Notes under the pieces: generated by a model
The model's database searches: none
Told to the model about the DNA's origin: nothing
Seen by the model: the letters and a program-made list of their open reading frames with translations, nothing else
Position numbers and translations under genes: made by a program
In this document: positions 1-6,078 of the stretch, one piece after another
Position numbering within the stretch: the stretch's first letter is position 1
How the letters are laid out: each line of letters opens with the position of its first letter
Assembly: GCA_017608295.1 (NCBI GenBank)
Contig: JAFCGF010000077.1
Location: forward strand, 1-6,078
DNA: 6,078 nt
Direction: 5' to 3'
DNA from: Candidatus Woesearchaeota archaeon
GTDB taxonomy: Archaea; Nanoarchaeota; Nanoarchaeia; Woesearchaeales; JAGVZT01

Positions 1-2123
1 TCCTCTGTTGATAACGTATCGCAGGCTTCTTTTACCTCTTCCGGGCTGTTGCAACCGGGGGCATTATCGTGGATCTCAATTGTTCCTCCCGGGCTTAACA
101 GGTAATTACATACACTTTTAACTTCGCAGGTAGACAATGAAGAATTGTGCGTAATATCCAAACCGCTGATTGTACCGGCATTAATATTGTCCAGTCCCGA
201 TAAATCCAGAAGGGAATCGTTATACTGAACGGAAAGTTCTCCCCCAATGGAGGTAAGATTGTTAAGATCTGATATGCTTACCAGGGATGAATTTCCATTA
301 TCCCCCCAGTAACATCCTCCAATTGAAAGTTCACCATTAATTGAAGCCAGGTTTTCAAGCCCTGCTAAACTAATCAAAGAATCATTGATGTCAATACAAA
401 GGCTTCCGGCAATTGATGTCACATTTTCCAAGCCTGTTAAACTGGTTAATGTAGTATTGTAAAGCCCCAGCCCATAATTCCCTATGTACCTCAAGTTGTT
501 TAATGCAGATAAGCTGGCGATAGGGTCAGAAGTAATAATTCCTTCGATAGAATCAAGCTTTTCCAATCCCTCAAAACTTTTCAATGAGTCATTACTTTGG
601 GTAAAAAGGCCACCTCCAATAGTTTCAAGATTTTCCAGTCCGGTTAAATTCTTTAAAGAAGGATTGCCATTCATTCTATTCTCGGTATTAGTATTCTTTG
701 CATCACTATTTCCGATTCTAATACTACCACCAATAGAAGTTAGATTTTCCAAACCTGTTAAACTTTGCAGGACAGGATTGGCATGTATATCAAGATCGCC
801 ACCAATATAGGTTAGGTTATCCAAACCTGTTAAATTTTGTAGTAATGCGTTGCCTAAAAACCAATATCCAATTGCTAATCCTCCCCCAACAGCAATTACT
901 CCATTTAATCCATTCAAATTAGTAATATCACTTCCCATCCATGCTCCCATGTTGACATCCCCTTCTATCTCTGTACAATTAGGATAGTTAATTGGAAAAC
1001 TGTCAATCTGCGCCTGGGTGGTGAAGGTGATGCCGTCGGGAAGGCAGGTTGAACAGGCTTCTTCCACCTCTTCCGGGCTGTTGCAGCCAGTTGCATTATT
1101 ATGGATTTCTATGGTTCCCCCGGGAGCAGCAAGGTAATCACATATACTTTGCACTTCACAGTTTGACAACAATATGTTGTTACGAATTTCTAAATTTTCA
1201 ATGGAAGCAGCATCAATATTACCTAATCCCATCATGCTGGTAAGCGTATCATTATATGTTACCTCCAGATCGCCGCCAATAGATATTAAATCATCTAGTC
1301 CTGACAGGCTCTCTAAAATATCATTACTCCAGATACCCAGCGTGCCACCAATGGAATCCAGTTGAGCCAGTCCTGTCAAACTTTTGAGTGAATTATTTCT
1401 GATTACAAAAAAATCACCTCCTATGTATGACAGATTATCCAGTCCCGACAAATTTGTCATACCAAGACCAAATAAAGTAAGACCTCCACCAATGAAAGAA
1501 ATATTATTAAGTCCATCTAAGCTTTGCAGTGAAGGTACACACTGCAGATGAACTTCTCCGTTTATTGAAGTTAAGCTGGACAGGGCTGATATGTCTTCTA
1601 GTGGACCACCTATTACAAAAACACTACCTATTATCCGAATACCATTAACGGCAGCAAGGTTATCAAGGCCATCCAGGCTCAGTAATGAAAGATTAGAACA
1701 TGGCCAGGTATTCCACCAGTCACCAATTCTAAGGCTTCCACCGATAGAAGTAAGGTTTTCCAAACCTGAAAGGTTTACCAAACTGTCATTACCTAATATA
1801 CACAAATCTCCACCTACAGCAGACAAATTACTCAATCCCTGCAGGGAAACAAGAACAGGATTGGCTCCCGCGATATTGATATTATTTCCTATTTGCAATG
1901 TTCCCCCAATGGTATTTACATTATTCAACCCGTCCAGATTGGTAATATCATCCCCATAAATATCAACATCCCCTTCAATTTCAGTGCAATTGGGGTGAAT
2001 AATCTGAAAACTGTCAATCTGTGACTGGGTGGTAAACGTGATGCCTTCGGGCAGGCAGGGTTGGGAAAGGGCTGTTGCCTGGATGAATAGGCTGGTGATG
2101 ATTAAAACGTATAGTTTTTTCAT
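1..2123 (-). CDS. Secreted leucine-rich-repeat (Receptor-L-domain-like) protein with two tandem modules, 3' end outside window
   Basis: The frame is open from the ATG at 2123-2121 to the left edge: 707 codons and no stop, so the protein is truncated by the window. It starts with a signal peptide (MKK, hydrophobic residues 4-19, likely cleavage after Ala-Leu-Ser20). Two modules follow, beginning at Cys23 and Cys360. Each has an N-terminal cap (CLPxGITFTTQ, later PNCTEIEGDV), ten repeats of about 25-30 residues with the pattern LxxLxGLxNLxSIGGxLxI, and a Cys-rich cap (CEVxSxC, then GGTIEIH, then GCNSPEEV). This is the Receptor-L/LRR style of Bacteroidota surface proteins, probably a binding or adhesion protein with no enzymatic motif. 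A T9SS sorting tail would be expected beyond position 1, but that is inference. The start is supported by the signal peptide and an AGGAGG just upstream. It lies 172 nt downstream of the response regulator gene on the same strand. The ligand is unknown. Confidence 0.88.
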   Translation of the reverse strand, partial: MKKLYVLIITSLFIQATALSQPCLPEGITFTTQSQIDSFQIIHPNCTEIEGDVDIYGDDITNLDGLNNVNTIGGTLQIGNNINIAGANPVLVSLQGLSNLSAVGGDLCILGNDSLVNLSGLENLTSIGGSLRIGDWWNTWPCSNLSLLSLDGLDNLAAVNGIRIIGSVFVIGGPLEDISALSSLTSINGEVHLQCVPSLQSLDGLNNISFIGGGLTLFGLGMTNLSGLDNLSYIGGDFFVIRNNSLKSLTGLAQLDSIGGTLGIWSNDILESLSGLDDLISIGGDLEVTYNDTLTSMMGLGNIDAASIENLEIRNNILLSNCEVQSICDYLAAPGGTIEIHNNATGCNSPEEVEEACSTCLPDGITFTTQAQIDSFPINYPNCTEIEGDVNMGAWMGSDITNLNGLNGVIAVGGGLAIGYWFLGNALLQNLTGLDNLTYIGGDLDIHANPVLQSLTGLENLTSIGGSIRIGNSDAKNTNTENRMNGNPSLKNLTGLENLETIGGGLFTQSNDSLKSFEGLEKLDSIEGIITSDPIASLSALNNLRYIGNYGLGLYNTTLTSLTGLENVTSIAGSLCIDINDSLISLAGLENLASINGELSIGGCYWGDNGNSSLVSISDLNNLTSIGGELSVQYNDSLLDLSGLDNINAGTISGLDITHNSSLSTCEVKSVCNYLLSPGGTIEIHDNAPGCNSPEEVKEACDTLSTE
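21..1046 (-). repeat. LRR module 2 (residues 360-701)
   Basis: Second module. It starts at Cys360, 337 residues after Cys23, and again contains ten LRR cores (ITNLNGLNG to LLDLSGLDNI). The cap cysteines 360, 383, 666, 672, 691 and 701 correspond one for one to those of module 1. Insertions lie at residues 420-422 (YWF), 472-489 (polar, Asn-rich) and 604-606 (CYW). Only six residues (DTLSTE) follow Cys701 before the edge, so what comes after this module is not visible. Confidence 0.85.
22..94 (-). repeat. C-cap DNA repeat, copy 2 (copy 1 at 1054-1126)
   Basis: The 73-nt stretch aligns without gaps to 1054-1126 (offset 1032 nt) with about 12 differences. It includes a perfect 20-nt match at 34-53 and 1066-1085. 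It encodes the Cys-rich cap that closes each LRR module (PGGTIEIH to NSPEEVxEAC). The offset exceeds that of the N-cap by 21 nt, so module 2 has seven extra residues between the caps. Confidence 0.85.
1000..1047 (-). repeat. N-cap DNA repeat, copy 2 (copy 1 at 2011-2058)
   Basis: This 48-nt stretch matches 2011-2058 at 42 of 48 positions by direct reading, with an offset of exactly 1011 nt. It encodes the start of each LRR module (CLPxGITFTTQxQIDSF). Several differences are silent. Confidence 0.85.
1047..2057 (-). repeat. LRR module 1 (residues 23-359)
   Basis: First of two homologous protein modules. It holds ten LRR units whose cores run from ITNLDGLNNVNTIGG to LTSMMGLGNI. Cys23 and Cys46 lie in the N-cap, and Cys322, Cys328, Cys347 and Cys357 in the C-cap. 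These six cysteines recur in module 2, which suggests capping disulfides. The repeat 3-4 junction carries an aromatic insertion, Trp136-Trp137 and Trp140. Confidence 0.85.
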
Positions 2124-2127
2124 GGGT

Positions 2128-2133
2128 CCTCCT
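2128..2133 (-). promoter_or_regulatory. Shine-Dalgarno site of the LRR gene
   Basis: The minus strand reads AGGAGG, then ACCC, then the ATG at 2123. This is a full-consensus site with a short 4-nt spacer. It supports this start codon. It is notable because the other two genes here have no such site, and Bacteroidota usually rely little on Shine-Dalgarno pairing. Confidence 0.6.
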
Positions 2134-2181
2134 CTGTTTTTAGTCGACAATCGAAGGTCGAAAGTCAACAATTGCAAATCG

Positions 2182-2196
2182 TTAAGCGAAGCTTAA
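2182..2196. repeat. Short perfect inverted repeat
   Basis: TTAAGC-GAA-GCTTAA is a 6-bp perfect dyad with a 3-nt centre, about 60 nt upstream of the LRR start codon. It could be an operator half-site pair or a weak leader hairpin. At this length chance is a real possibility. Confidence 0.25.
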
Positions 2197-2226
2197 GATA
2201 CGGTATATTACAGGGAAATTTTGGAC

Positions 2227-2258
2227 AGATGACCCAACGCAGGGAAGATTTGACCGAA
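2227..2258 (-). promoter_or_regulatory. Candidate LytTR operator: direct repeat with 21-bp spacing
   Basis: On the minus strand, TTCGGTCAAAT (2258-2248) and TTGGGTCATCT (2237-2227) share TTnGGTCAnnT, and their start points are exactly 21 bp apart. LytTR regulators typically bind two direct half-sites about two helical turns (21-22 bp) apart, and the neighbouring gene encodes such a regulator. The half-site does not match the published AgrA/AlgR-type consensus, so the assignment rests on spacing and context. The site lies 104-135 nt upstream of the LRR start codon. Confidence 0.35.
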
Positions 2259-2266
2259 TGCGGCCA
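2251..2266 (-). other. Stem-loop 3' of the response regulator gene
   Basis: The minus strand TGGCCG-CATT-CGGTCA can form a 6-bp stem with one G-U pair and a 4-nt loop, beginning about 30 nt after the regulator stop codon. No U-tract follows, so it is not a standard intrinsic terminator. It could attenuate read-through or protect the mRNA 3' end. It overlaps the first direct-repeat half-site, so it may be a by-product of that sequence. Confidence 0.25.
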
Positions 2267-2295
2267 GATGCAGGATTAACGTGATGGGGAGTTGA

Positions 2296-3036
2296 TCAAA
2301 GTTTATCAAATAATTCCATCAACTGGTTTCTTTTGCGCATGGCAACAGGCAATTTTGTGCCATCGGTTAAAAGTACATGGCCTCCTTCGGATTTTACATA
2401 GCTGTCAACAAATGAAAGATTCACCAGGTGGGATTTGTGCAGCCGGAAAAAACCCTGCTCGCAAAGGATATCCTCGAAATCCTTCATGGGTCCGGAGACG
2501 ATGATCTTTTTACCATTTTCTAAAAAGAACATGGAATAATTCCGTTCAGCCTCACAGCGGATAATCTCCCGGACAGGGATCAGGTGAAGCTTTTCGGCAG
2601 TACGTAAAACAATGCGCTTCTTTTGATTTGGTTGAATGTTATTTGATAGTTCAGCCAGTTGCAAATTCAGATCTTTCAGAATTTGTTTCTCAGCCTTCTC
2701 AATGGCCAACTGTAATTCTGGTAGCACAACAGGTTTTAGAAGGTAATCCAGTGCACTGAATTTTATAGCTTTTAAGGCATACTCTTCATAAGCTGTAATG
2801 AAGATAATCTTAAAATTAATATAGCCAATCCGGTTTAACAGGTCAAATGCATCACCATCTTCCATCCTGATATCGAGTAAAACAAGATCCGGAGAAAGCT
2901 GCCTTATTGATTCAAGCCCGGATTTGACGCCATCTGCCTCACCGATAAGTGAAACATTTGGAAAGTGTTTTTGCAACAGGTCTGAGATCAACTGCCTGTT
3001 ATTTTTCTCGTCGTCGATGATAAGGGTACGGATCAT
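2296..3036 (-). CDS. LytTR-family DNA-binding response regulator
   Basis: The protein has 246 residues, the usual length for a REC-LytTR regulator. The receiver domain (about residues 2-120) shows the acidic pocket Asp8-Asp9, phospho-acceptor Asp55 in LVLLDIRM, the switch residues Thr81 and Tyr83 (FITAY), and Lys101 in LLKPV. All catalytic positions are intact. A short linker (about 121-139) leads to the LytTR DNA-binding domain (about 140-244), with the typical IIRCEAERNYSMFFL, FFRLHKSHLVNL and LPVAMRKRNQL segments. It should be phosphorylated by the kinase encoded immediately upstream, only 23 nt away on the same strand, and then bind direct repeats in target promoters. A candidate target lies just downstream of its own gene. 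The start at 3036 has an A-rich leader without a Shine-Dalgarno site and places the first beta strand (RTLIIDDE) as expected. Confidence 0.96.
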   Translation of the reverse strand: MIRTLIIDDEKNNRQLISDLLQKHFPNVSLIGEADGVKSGLESIRQLSPDLVLLDIRMEDGDAFDLLNRIGYINFKIIFITAYEEYALKAIKFSALDYLLKPVVLPELQLAIEKAEKQILKDLNLQLAELSNNIQPNQKKRIVLRTAEKLHLIPVREIIRCEAERNYSMFFLENGKKIIVSGPMKDFEDILCEQGFFRLHKSHLVNLSFVDSYVKSEGGHVLLTDGTKLPVAMRKRNQLMELFDKL

Positions 3037-3059
3037 AAATTTGATGTGTTTTATATTGA

Positions 3060-6014
3060 TCAGTCAATCAAATAGGGGATGTTAAGCACCACTTTTGTCC
3101 CAACCGGTTCAAGGGTATCTGATTTAAGGTCAATGATGCTTAAACTTATTTTCTGTTTTAATTTTTTGTTCAGGGATTGGATCCTGTCATTAATGATGGC
3201 TGTTGCCAGTGATTTATGCGTTTTTCGTTTCTGATATTCAACCTCCCAGGCTTTTTCCCTCCCAACACCGTCATCTTCCACTTCACAAACTACTTTTTTA
3301 TTATCCAGCCTGAACCGGACATTTATTGTTCCTTTGGATCCTTTATGCCTGATGCCATGTTCGATTGCATTTTCAATAAACGGTTGGATGAGCATGGGTG
3401 TGATAATGGCATTTTCAATATCAATATTTTCATCCACATCAATGAAATAATCAAATTTGTCATCGTATCTCAATAGCTGAAGATCGAGGTAGTTTTTTAA
3501 ACTGCTGACCTCCTCATCCAATAAAATATAATCCTCCCGGGAACTTTCCAGTGTGGTGCGTAATAATCGTGAAAAACTTGTCAGGTAGTTTGCAGCATTG
3601 TCAGTTTCTTTTCTGTTGATGAAATTAAGTATGTTCGACAGTGCGTTAAAAATAAAATGAGGATTCATCTGCAGACGCAGCAATTTTTGCTCAAGGAGGA
3701 CTGATTTATGTTCTGTTTTAACCTTGTTTTGGCGGATAAACAACAATGCCATTAAAATAATAAGAATTACAAATCCAACTAATCCGTATAAATAGATCCT
3801 GGATTGTTGAATGCGCAGGTCCTTGACTTCGTTGTCTGATTCCAGGACGGCAATCTTGCTCTGTGCGCTTTCAGTCTCATATTGTCCCTGCAACATGGCC
3901 CATTGCCTCCGTTCCTGCTCATTATAAATACTGTCTTTATATTGTGTGGCCAGCATATAATGTTTTAAAGCAAGTGCTTCATCCTTTAAAGCTGTGTCAA
4001 GTCTGAAATAAAGATGGTAAATTTTCTCAATACTGGATTTCAGTTCCCATTCATTTCGCAGTTTGAACTCAAAGTAAGTGTGCATCTCGTTGTTCAGTCT
4101 TACTTGAAAAAGTTGGCATGTTTTCAGTGAAACATCAAGAAATTCTCTGCAATGATTATACCTGCCCGTACACAGATAGAGTTCAGCCATTTCGTTTAAC
4201 AAGGATACTTCTCCGGGATTATTCACATTCCAGTTTCTGTTATAGACTTTCAAATAATACTCTTCAGCTTTATCATAATACTCTGGTCCGGCAGCAAAAT
4301 AGGCTTTTGCAATAAGGTGATAAGTATATTCCAATATTGCCGATCCCAATGAATCCCAAATATTCTCCGCTTTTTTAAAATAATATATTGCTGAATCCAG
4401 ATTGTGTCCGGCATAACAATCTATCAGGCTATTGTAACAATTTCCCTGGCTCCTGATGTTATTGGATTTAATTGCCAGATCTATTTTTCTTTTAACTGTT
4501 TTTATTGCATTGGTGATATCCCCTTGATTCAGATAAATATATTTCAGAAAACTTAATGGATATAGCAAAAGAATAGTGTCATTGAGTGGTTCAAATGCTT
4601 CCAGGGCTTGCTTTATATAGTTACAGGCAAGGTCTGGGGAACCAGCTGTGAAATGTATGTGGGCTATCAATGCTAAAATACTTCCCTTTGCATGCAACAT
4701 GTCGAGAGAATCAAATAAATGCAATGCTGCTAATTGATTGGTAAGGGCCTCAGAATAATTATTCAGCACATACTGGCAGATTGCTTTACAATATAATGCC
4801 ATTGCTTTTCCTTCAGGATAGTTTGCTTGTGTGGCCAGTTCCAGCGCCCTGTGAGCATAATTTAAACTTTTCGTCTCATCGTTTAAAGAATAAGCCAGTG
4901 CCAGCCTGTTGTAAGCATCAATCAATGCTTTACCCGACAATCCCGGAAGGATATCAGCAAGACTGTCCACTTTAATATATTCCATCCTGGCATAAAACAT
5001 TTCTACCCTGAACACCCTCTGTGATTTCATGATTGTTACTAAATCCCATGACCGGGATTCATTTGTGGAAGTAGTAGCATAATTACATTGGTTTCTGAAA
5101 TGATCACTCCCATAGTACCACATCCTGTAAACTGAATCTTGATAAATCACCTCGGGTGAATGAATCATCCAGGAATTTTTTTCACCCAGTTCTCCGGATT
5201 TAATGACCGGATTATCAAATGACTTGAGCCAGTGAATCCCATCATCTGATGTTGCATGCCCGATTTCCCACCTTACCATGTTGGTACCGGTATACCACAT
5301 ATCGAAGTTTGACCCGTTGAAAGTAACACTGTATATCCTGACTCCATGATCATCCCAGGAACCTGCTTCACCTTCACTAACTAATGGACTTGAAGGATGT
5401 TTTTCCCAATGAATGCCATCTCTGGAAATAGCCAGTCCTGTTCTTTGAATCGCAGGTCTGCTCTTATCATAAGCACTGTACCACATACGAAAAAGACTGC
5501 CATCAAAAAATACAGAAGGACAGATCGGACCACGTGCATCCCATTCATCATCTTCACCTTTTTTCAAAACCGATTCCGGGTGCTTTGTCCATTTCATTCC
5601 ATCCTTCGACCATGCTAATCCCAAACTTGTTACTTTGTTTTCATTTACCCTTAAAGTATACCATATGAAATAAGCAGTATCTGTTTTTATGATATCAAAG
5701 TCATTGAACCTGGAGTCCCATGACTCGTCGACACATTCAAAATTAATCGAATCTCCTTCATATCTGTTCCAGGTGATCCCATCCTTTGATGTAGCGTAGC
5801 CCAGGGTTTTCACATCATGTTCATTGTATACACTGTACCACATCTGATATTGTCCATTATCGTAAATAATCGCTTTCTGACTTTTGGAGCGCCAATACCA
5901 TCCACTATGTCCACCATGAAATGTAAGATTTCCGGGATATTTGTACCATTTTGTCTGAGCAAACGACTGAATGGTAACAAATAATAACAAACCGATGATG
6001 AGATTGGTTTTCAT
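3060..6014 (-). CDS. Sensor histidine kinase: beta-propeller, TPR array, membrane helix, LytS-type kinase core
   Basis: The protein has 984 residues. A signal peptide occupies 1-19 (cleavage likely after Ser-Phe-Ala19). Residues about 35-325 hold five repeats of roughly 60 residues: M/IWY at 58, 117, 177, 239 and 298, each of the first four followed by SxDGIxW (Trp82, 142, 203, 262). This is the five-bladed propeller style of GH32/43/130-like proteins. TPR-like helices fill about 365-695, a coiled coil 696-738, and one membrane helix 740-760. The kinase core has the H-box LQMNPHFIFNALSNI (His786), the N-box PMLIQPFIENAIEHG (Asn882) and the G-box DDGVGR (914-919), as in the LytS/YehU His_kinase family. 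Propeller and TPRs should be periplasmic and the core cytoplasmic. The partner is the LytTR regulator 23 nt downstream. All kinase motifs look intact. The propeller probably acts as a sensor rather than an enzyme; the ligand is unknown. The start is fixed by the signal peptide. Confidence 0.93.
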   Translation of the reverse strand: MKTNLIIGLLLFVTIQSFAQTKWYKYPGNLTFHGGHSGWYWRSKSQKAIIYDNGQYQMWYSVYNEHDVKTLGYATSKDGITWNRYEGDSINFECVDESWDSRFNDFDIIKTDTAYFIWYTLRVNENKVTSLGLAWSKDGMKWTKHPESVLKKGEDDEWDARGPICPSVFFDGSLFRMWYSAYDKSRPAIQRTGLAISRDGIHWEKHPSSPLVSEGEAGSWDDHGVRIYSVTFNGSNFDMWYTGTNMVRWEIGHATSDDGIHWLKSFDNPVIKSGELGEKNSWMIHSPEVIYQDSVYRMWYYGSDHFRNQCNYATTSTNESRSWDLVTIMKSQRVFRVEMFYARMEYIKVDSLADILPGLSGKALIDAYNRLALAYSLNDETKSLNYAHRALELATQANYPEGKAMALYCKAICQYVLNNYSEALTNQLAALHLFDSLDMLHAKGSILALIAHIHFTAGSPDLACNYIKQALEAFEPLNDTILLLYPLSFLKYIYLNQGDITNAIKTVKRKIDLAIKSNNIRSQGNCYNSLIDCYAGHNLDSAIYYFKKAENIWDSLGSAILEYTYHLIAKAYFAAGPEYYDKAEEYYLKVYNRNWNVNNPGEVSLLNEMAELYLCTGRYNHCREFLDVSLKTCQLFQVRLNNEMHTYFEFKLRNEWELKSSIEKIYHLYFRLDTALKDEALALKHYMLATQYKDSIYNEQERRQWAMLQGQYETESAQSKIAVLESDNEVKDLRIQQSRIYLYGLVGFVILIILMALLFIRQNKVKTEHKSVLLEQKLLRLQMNPHFIFNALSNILNFINRKETDNAANYLTSFSRLLRTTLESSREDYILLDEEVSSLKNYLDLQLLRYDDKFDYFIDVDENIDIENAIITPMLIQPFIENAIEHGIRHKGSKGTINVRFRLDNKKVVCEVEDDGVGREKAWEVEYQKRKTHKSLATAIINDRIQSLNKKLKQKISLSIIDLKSDTLEPVGTKVVLNIPYLID
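5040..5903 (-). other. Five-bladed glycosidase-like propeller domain of the kinase (about residues 38-325)
   Basis: Blades recur every 59-62 residues. The blade-opening motif Trp-Asp is seen at 99-100, 158-159 and 220-221. In the fifth blade (Trp282) the Asp is replaced by Met, and the closing SxDGIxW is degenerate (TSTNESRSW). The first blade also lacks the Trp-Asp pair. The pattern matches predicted GH32/43-superfamily proteins rather than the Reg_prop/YYY propellers of Bacteroides hybrid two-component sensors. Whether any hydrolase activity remains cannot be read from the motifs. Confidence 0.7.
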
Positions 6015-6078
6015 CAGATGAAGTGCTGAGTATTGAGAAGGGTAAAGATATTAAAAAAAATTGGGGGATTTTGGATTT
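6015..6078 (-). promoter_or_regulatory. Leader and weak promoter candidate of the kinase-regulator operon
   Basis: The 64 nt to the right edge contain no gene. On the minus strand, TATCTTTA (6050-6043) matches five of six fixed positions of the Bacteroidota -7 element TAnnTTTG, 28 nt upstream of the ATG. No TTTG -33 element is visible; the area has a T-run instead. No Shine-Dalgarno site precedes the ATG. The promoter call is weak. Confidence 0.25.

Larger units (their letters stand above)
2124..2295. other. Intergenic region between the response regulator and LRR genes
   Basis: These 172 nt have no open frame that looks like a gene. On the minus strand they contain, in order, a stem-loop (2266-2251), a pair of direct repeats 21 bp apart (2258-2248 and 2237-2227), a 6-bp inverted repeat (2196-2182), and the ribosome binding site of the LRR gene. 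I see no good TAnnTTTG-type promoter and no U-tract terminator. The LRR gene could therefore be read through from the kinase-regulator operon, or have its own activator-dependent promoter. Confidence 0.7.

Noticed and set aside
1..10. ACAGAGGA at the left edge on the minus strand, resembling the leader of the LRR gene
   Set aside because: It lies inside the open LRR frame and the match with 2130-2138 is only 9 bp. Nothing downstream is visible to show another gene start.
484..1959. Several open frames on the plus strand across the left third (for example 484-810 and 1591-1959)
   Set aside because: They are antisense shadows of the LRR gene. Their Pro/Ser-rich repeats (such as PPIEVRFSKP) are simply the reverse complement of the LRR repeats, and the minus-strand frame has a signal peptide, a start site and family motifs.
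2055..2057. Lipoprotein attachment at Cys23 of the LRR protein
   Set aside because: The preceding residues Leu-Ser-Gln-Pro do not form a lipobox, and this Cys is conserved as the module cap residue (Cys360 in module 2).
1..2123. CRISPR array or tandem-repeat DNA in the left third
   Set aside because: The periodic DNA similarity is in steps of about 75-85 nt, stays in one open reading frame and is explained by LRR protein repeats. There are no identical short repeats with unique spacers.
2171..2210. Bacteroidota-type promoter (TAnnTTTG) for the LRR gene
   Set aside because: Only partial matches such as TATCTTAA are present, with no paired -33 element, so I do not call a promoter.
2251..2266. 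Intrinsic terminator after the regulator gene
   Set aside because: The stem is only 6 bp with one G-U pair and no U-tract follows, so I list it only as a stem-loop.
2292..5618. Plus-strand open frames opposite the regulator and kinase genes
   Set aside because: They are short, have no recognisable domain, and lie entirely antisense to well-supported coding sequence.

Overview
The window looks like Bacteroidota DNA (a Cytophaga/Flavobacteria/Bacteroidales-type genome; I cannot name a genus). The reasons are AT-rich coding sequence, a LytS-type histidine kinase with a large periplasmic part paired with a LytTR response regulator, A/T-rich leaders without Shine-Dalgarno sites before both regulatory genes, and a secreted leucine-rich-repeat protein of the Receptor-L-domain style common in this phylum. 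All three genes lie on the minus strand and read right to left. I found no gene on the plus strand.

Layout in transcription order. Positions 6078-6015 are a short leader with a weak promoter candidate. Positions 6014-3060 encode a 984-residue sensor kinase: signal peptide, five-bladed glycosidase-like beta-propeller, TPR array, coiled coil, one membrane helix, and a LytS-type kinase core. After a 23-nt gap, 3036-2296 encode its LytTR response regulator. A 172-nt intergenic region (2295-2124) holds a stem-loop and a direct repeat with exactly 21-bp spacing, which is the geometry expected of a LytTR operator. From 2123 to the left edge runs a secreted protein, open for 707 codons without a stop. 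It consists of two tandem ten-repeat LRR modules and continues beyond the window.

How the genes may work together (inference): the propeller and TPR part senses something in the periplasm, possibly a carbohydrate or envelope component. The kinase core phosphorylates the regulator, and the regulator binds the repeats upstream of the LRR gene to control a surface or secreted adhesin-like protein. The fusion of a GH32/43-like propeller to TPR-LytS and the phased repeats before the LRR gene are the parts most worth a second look.
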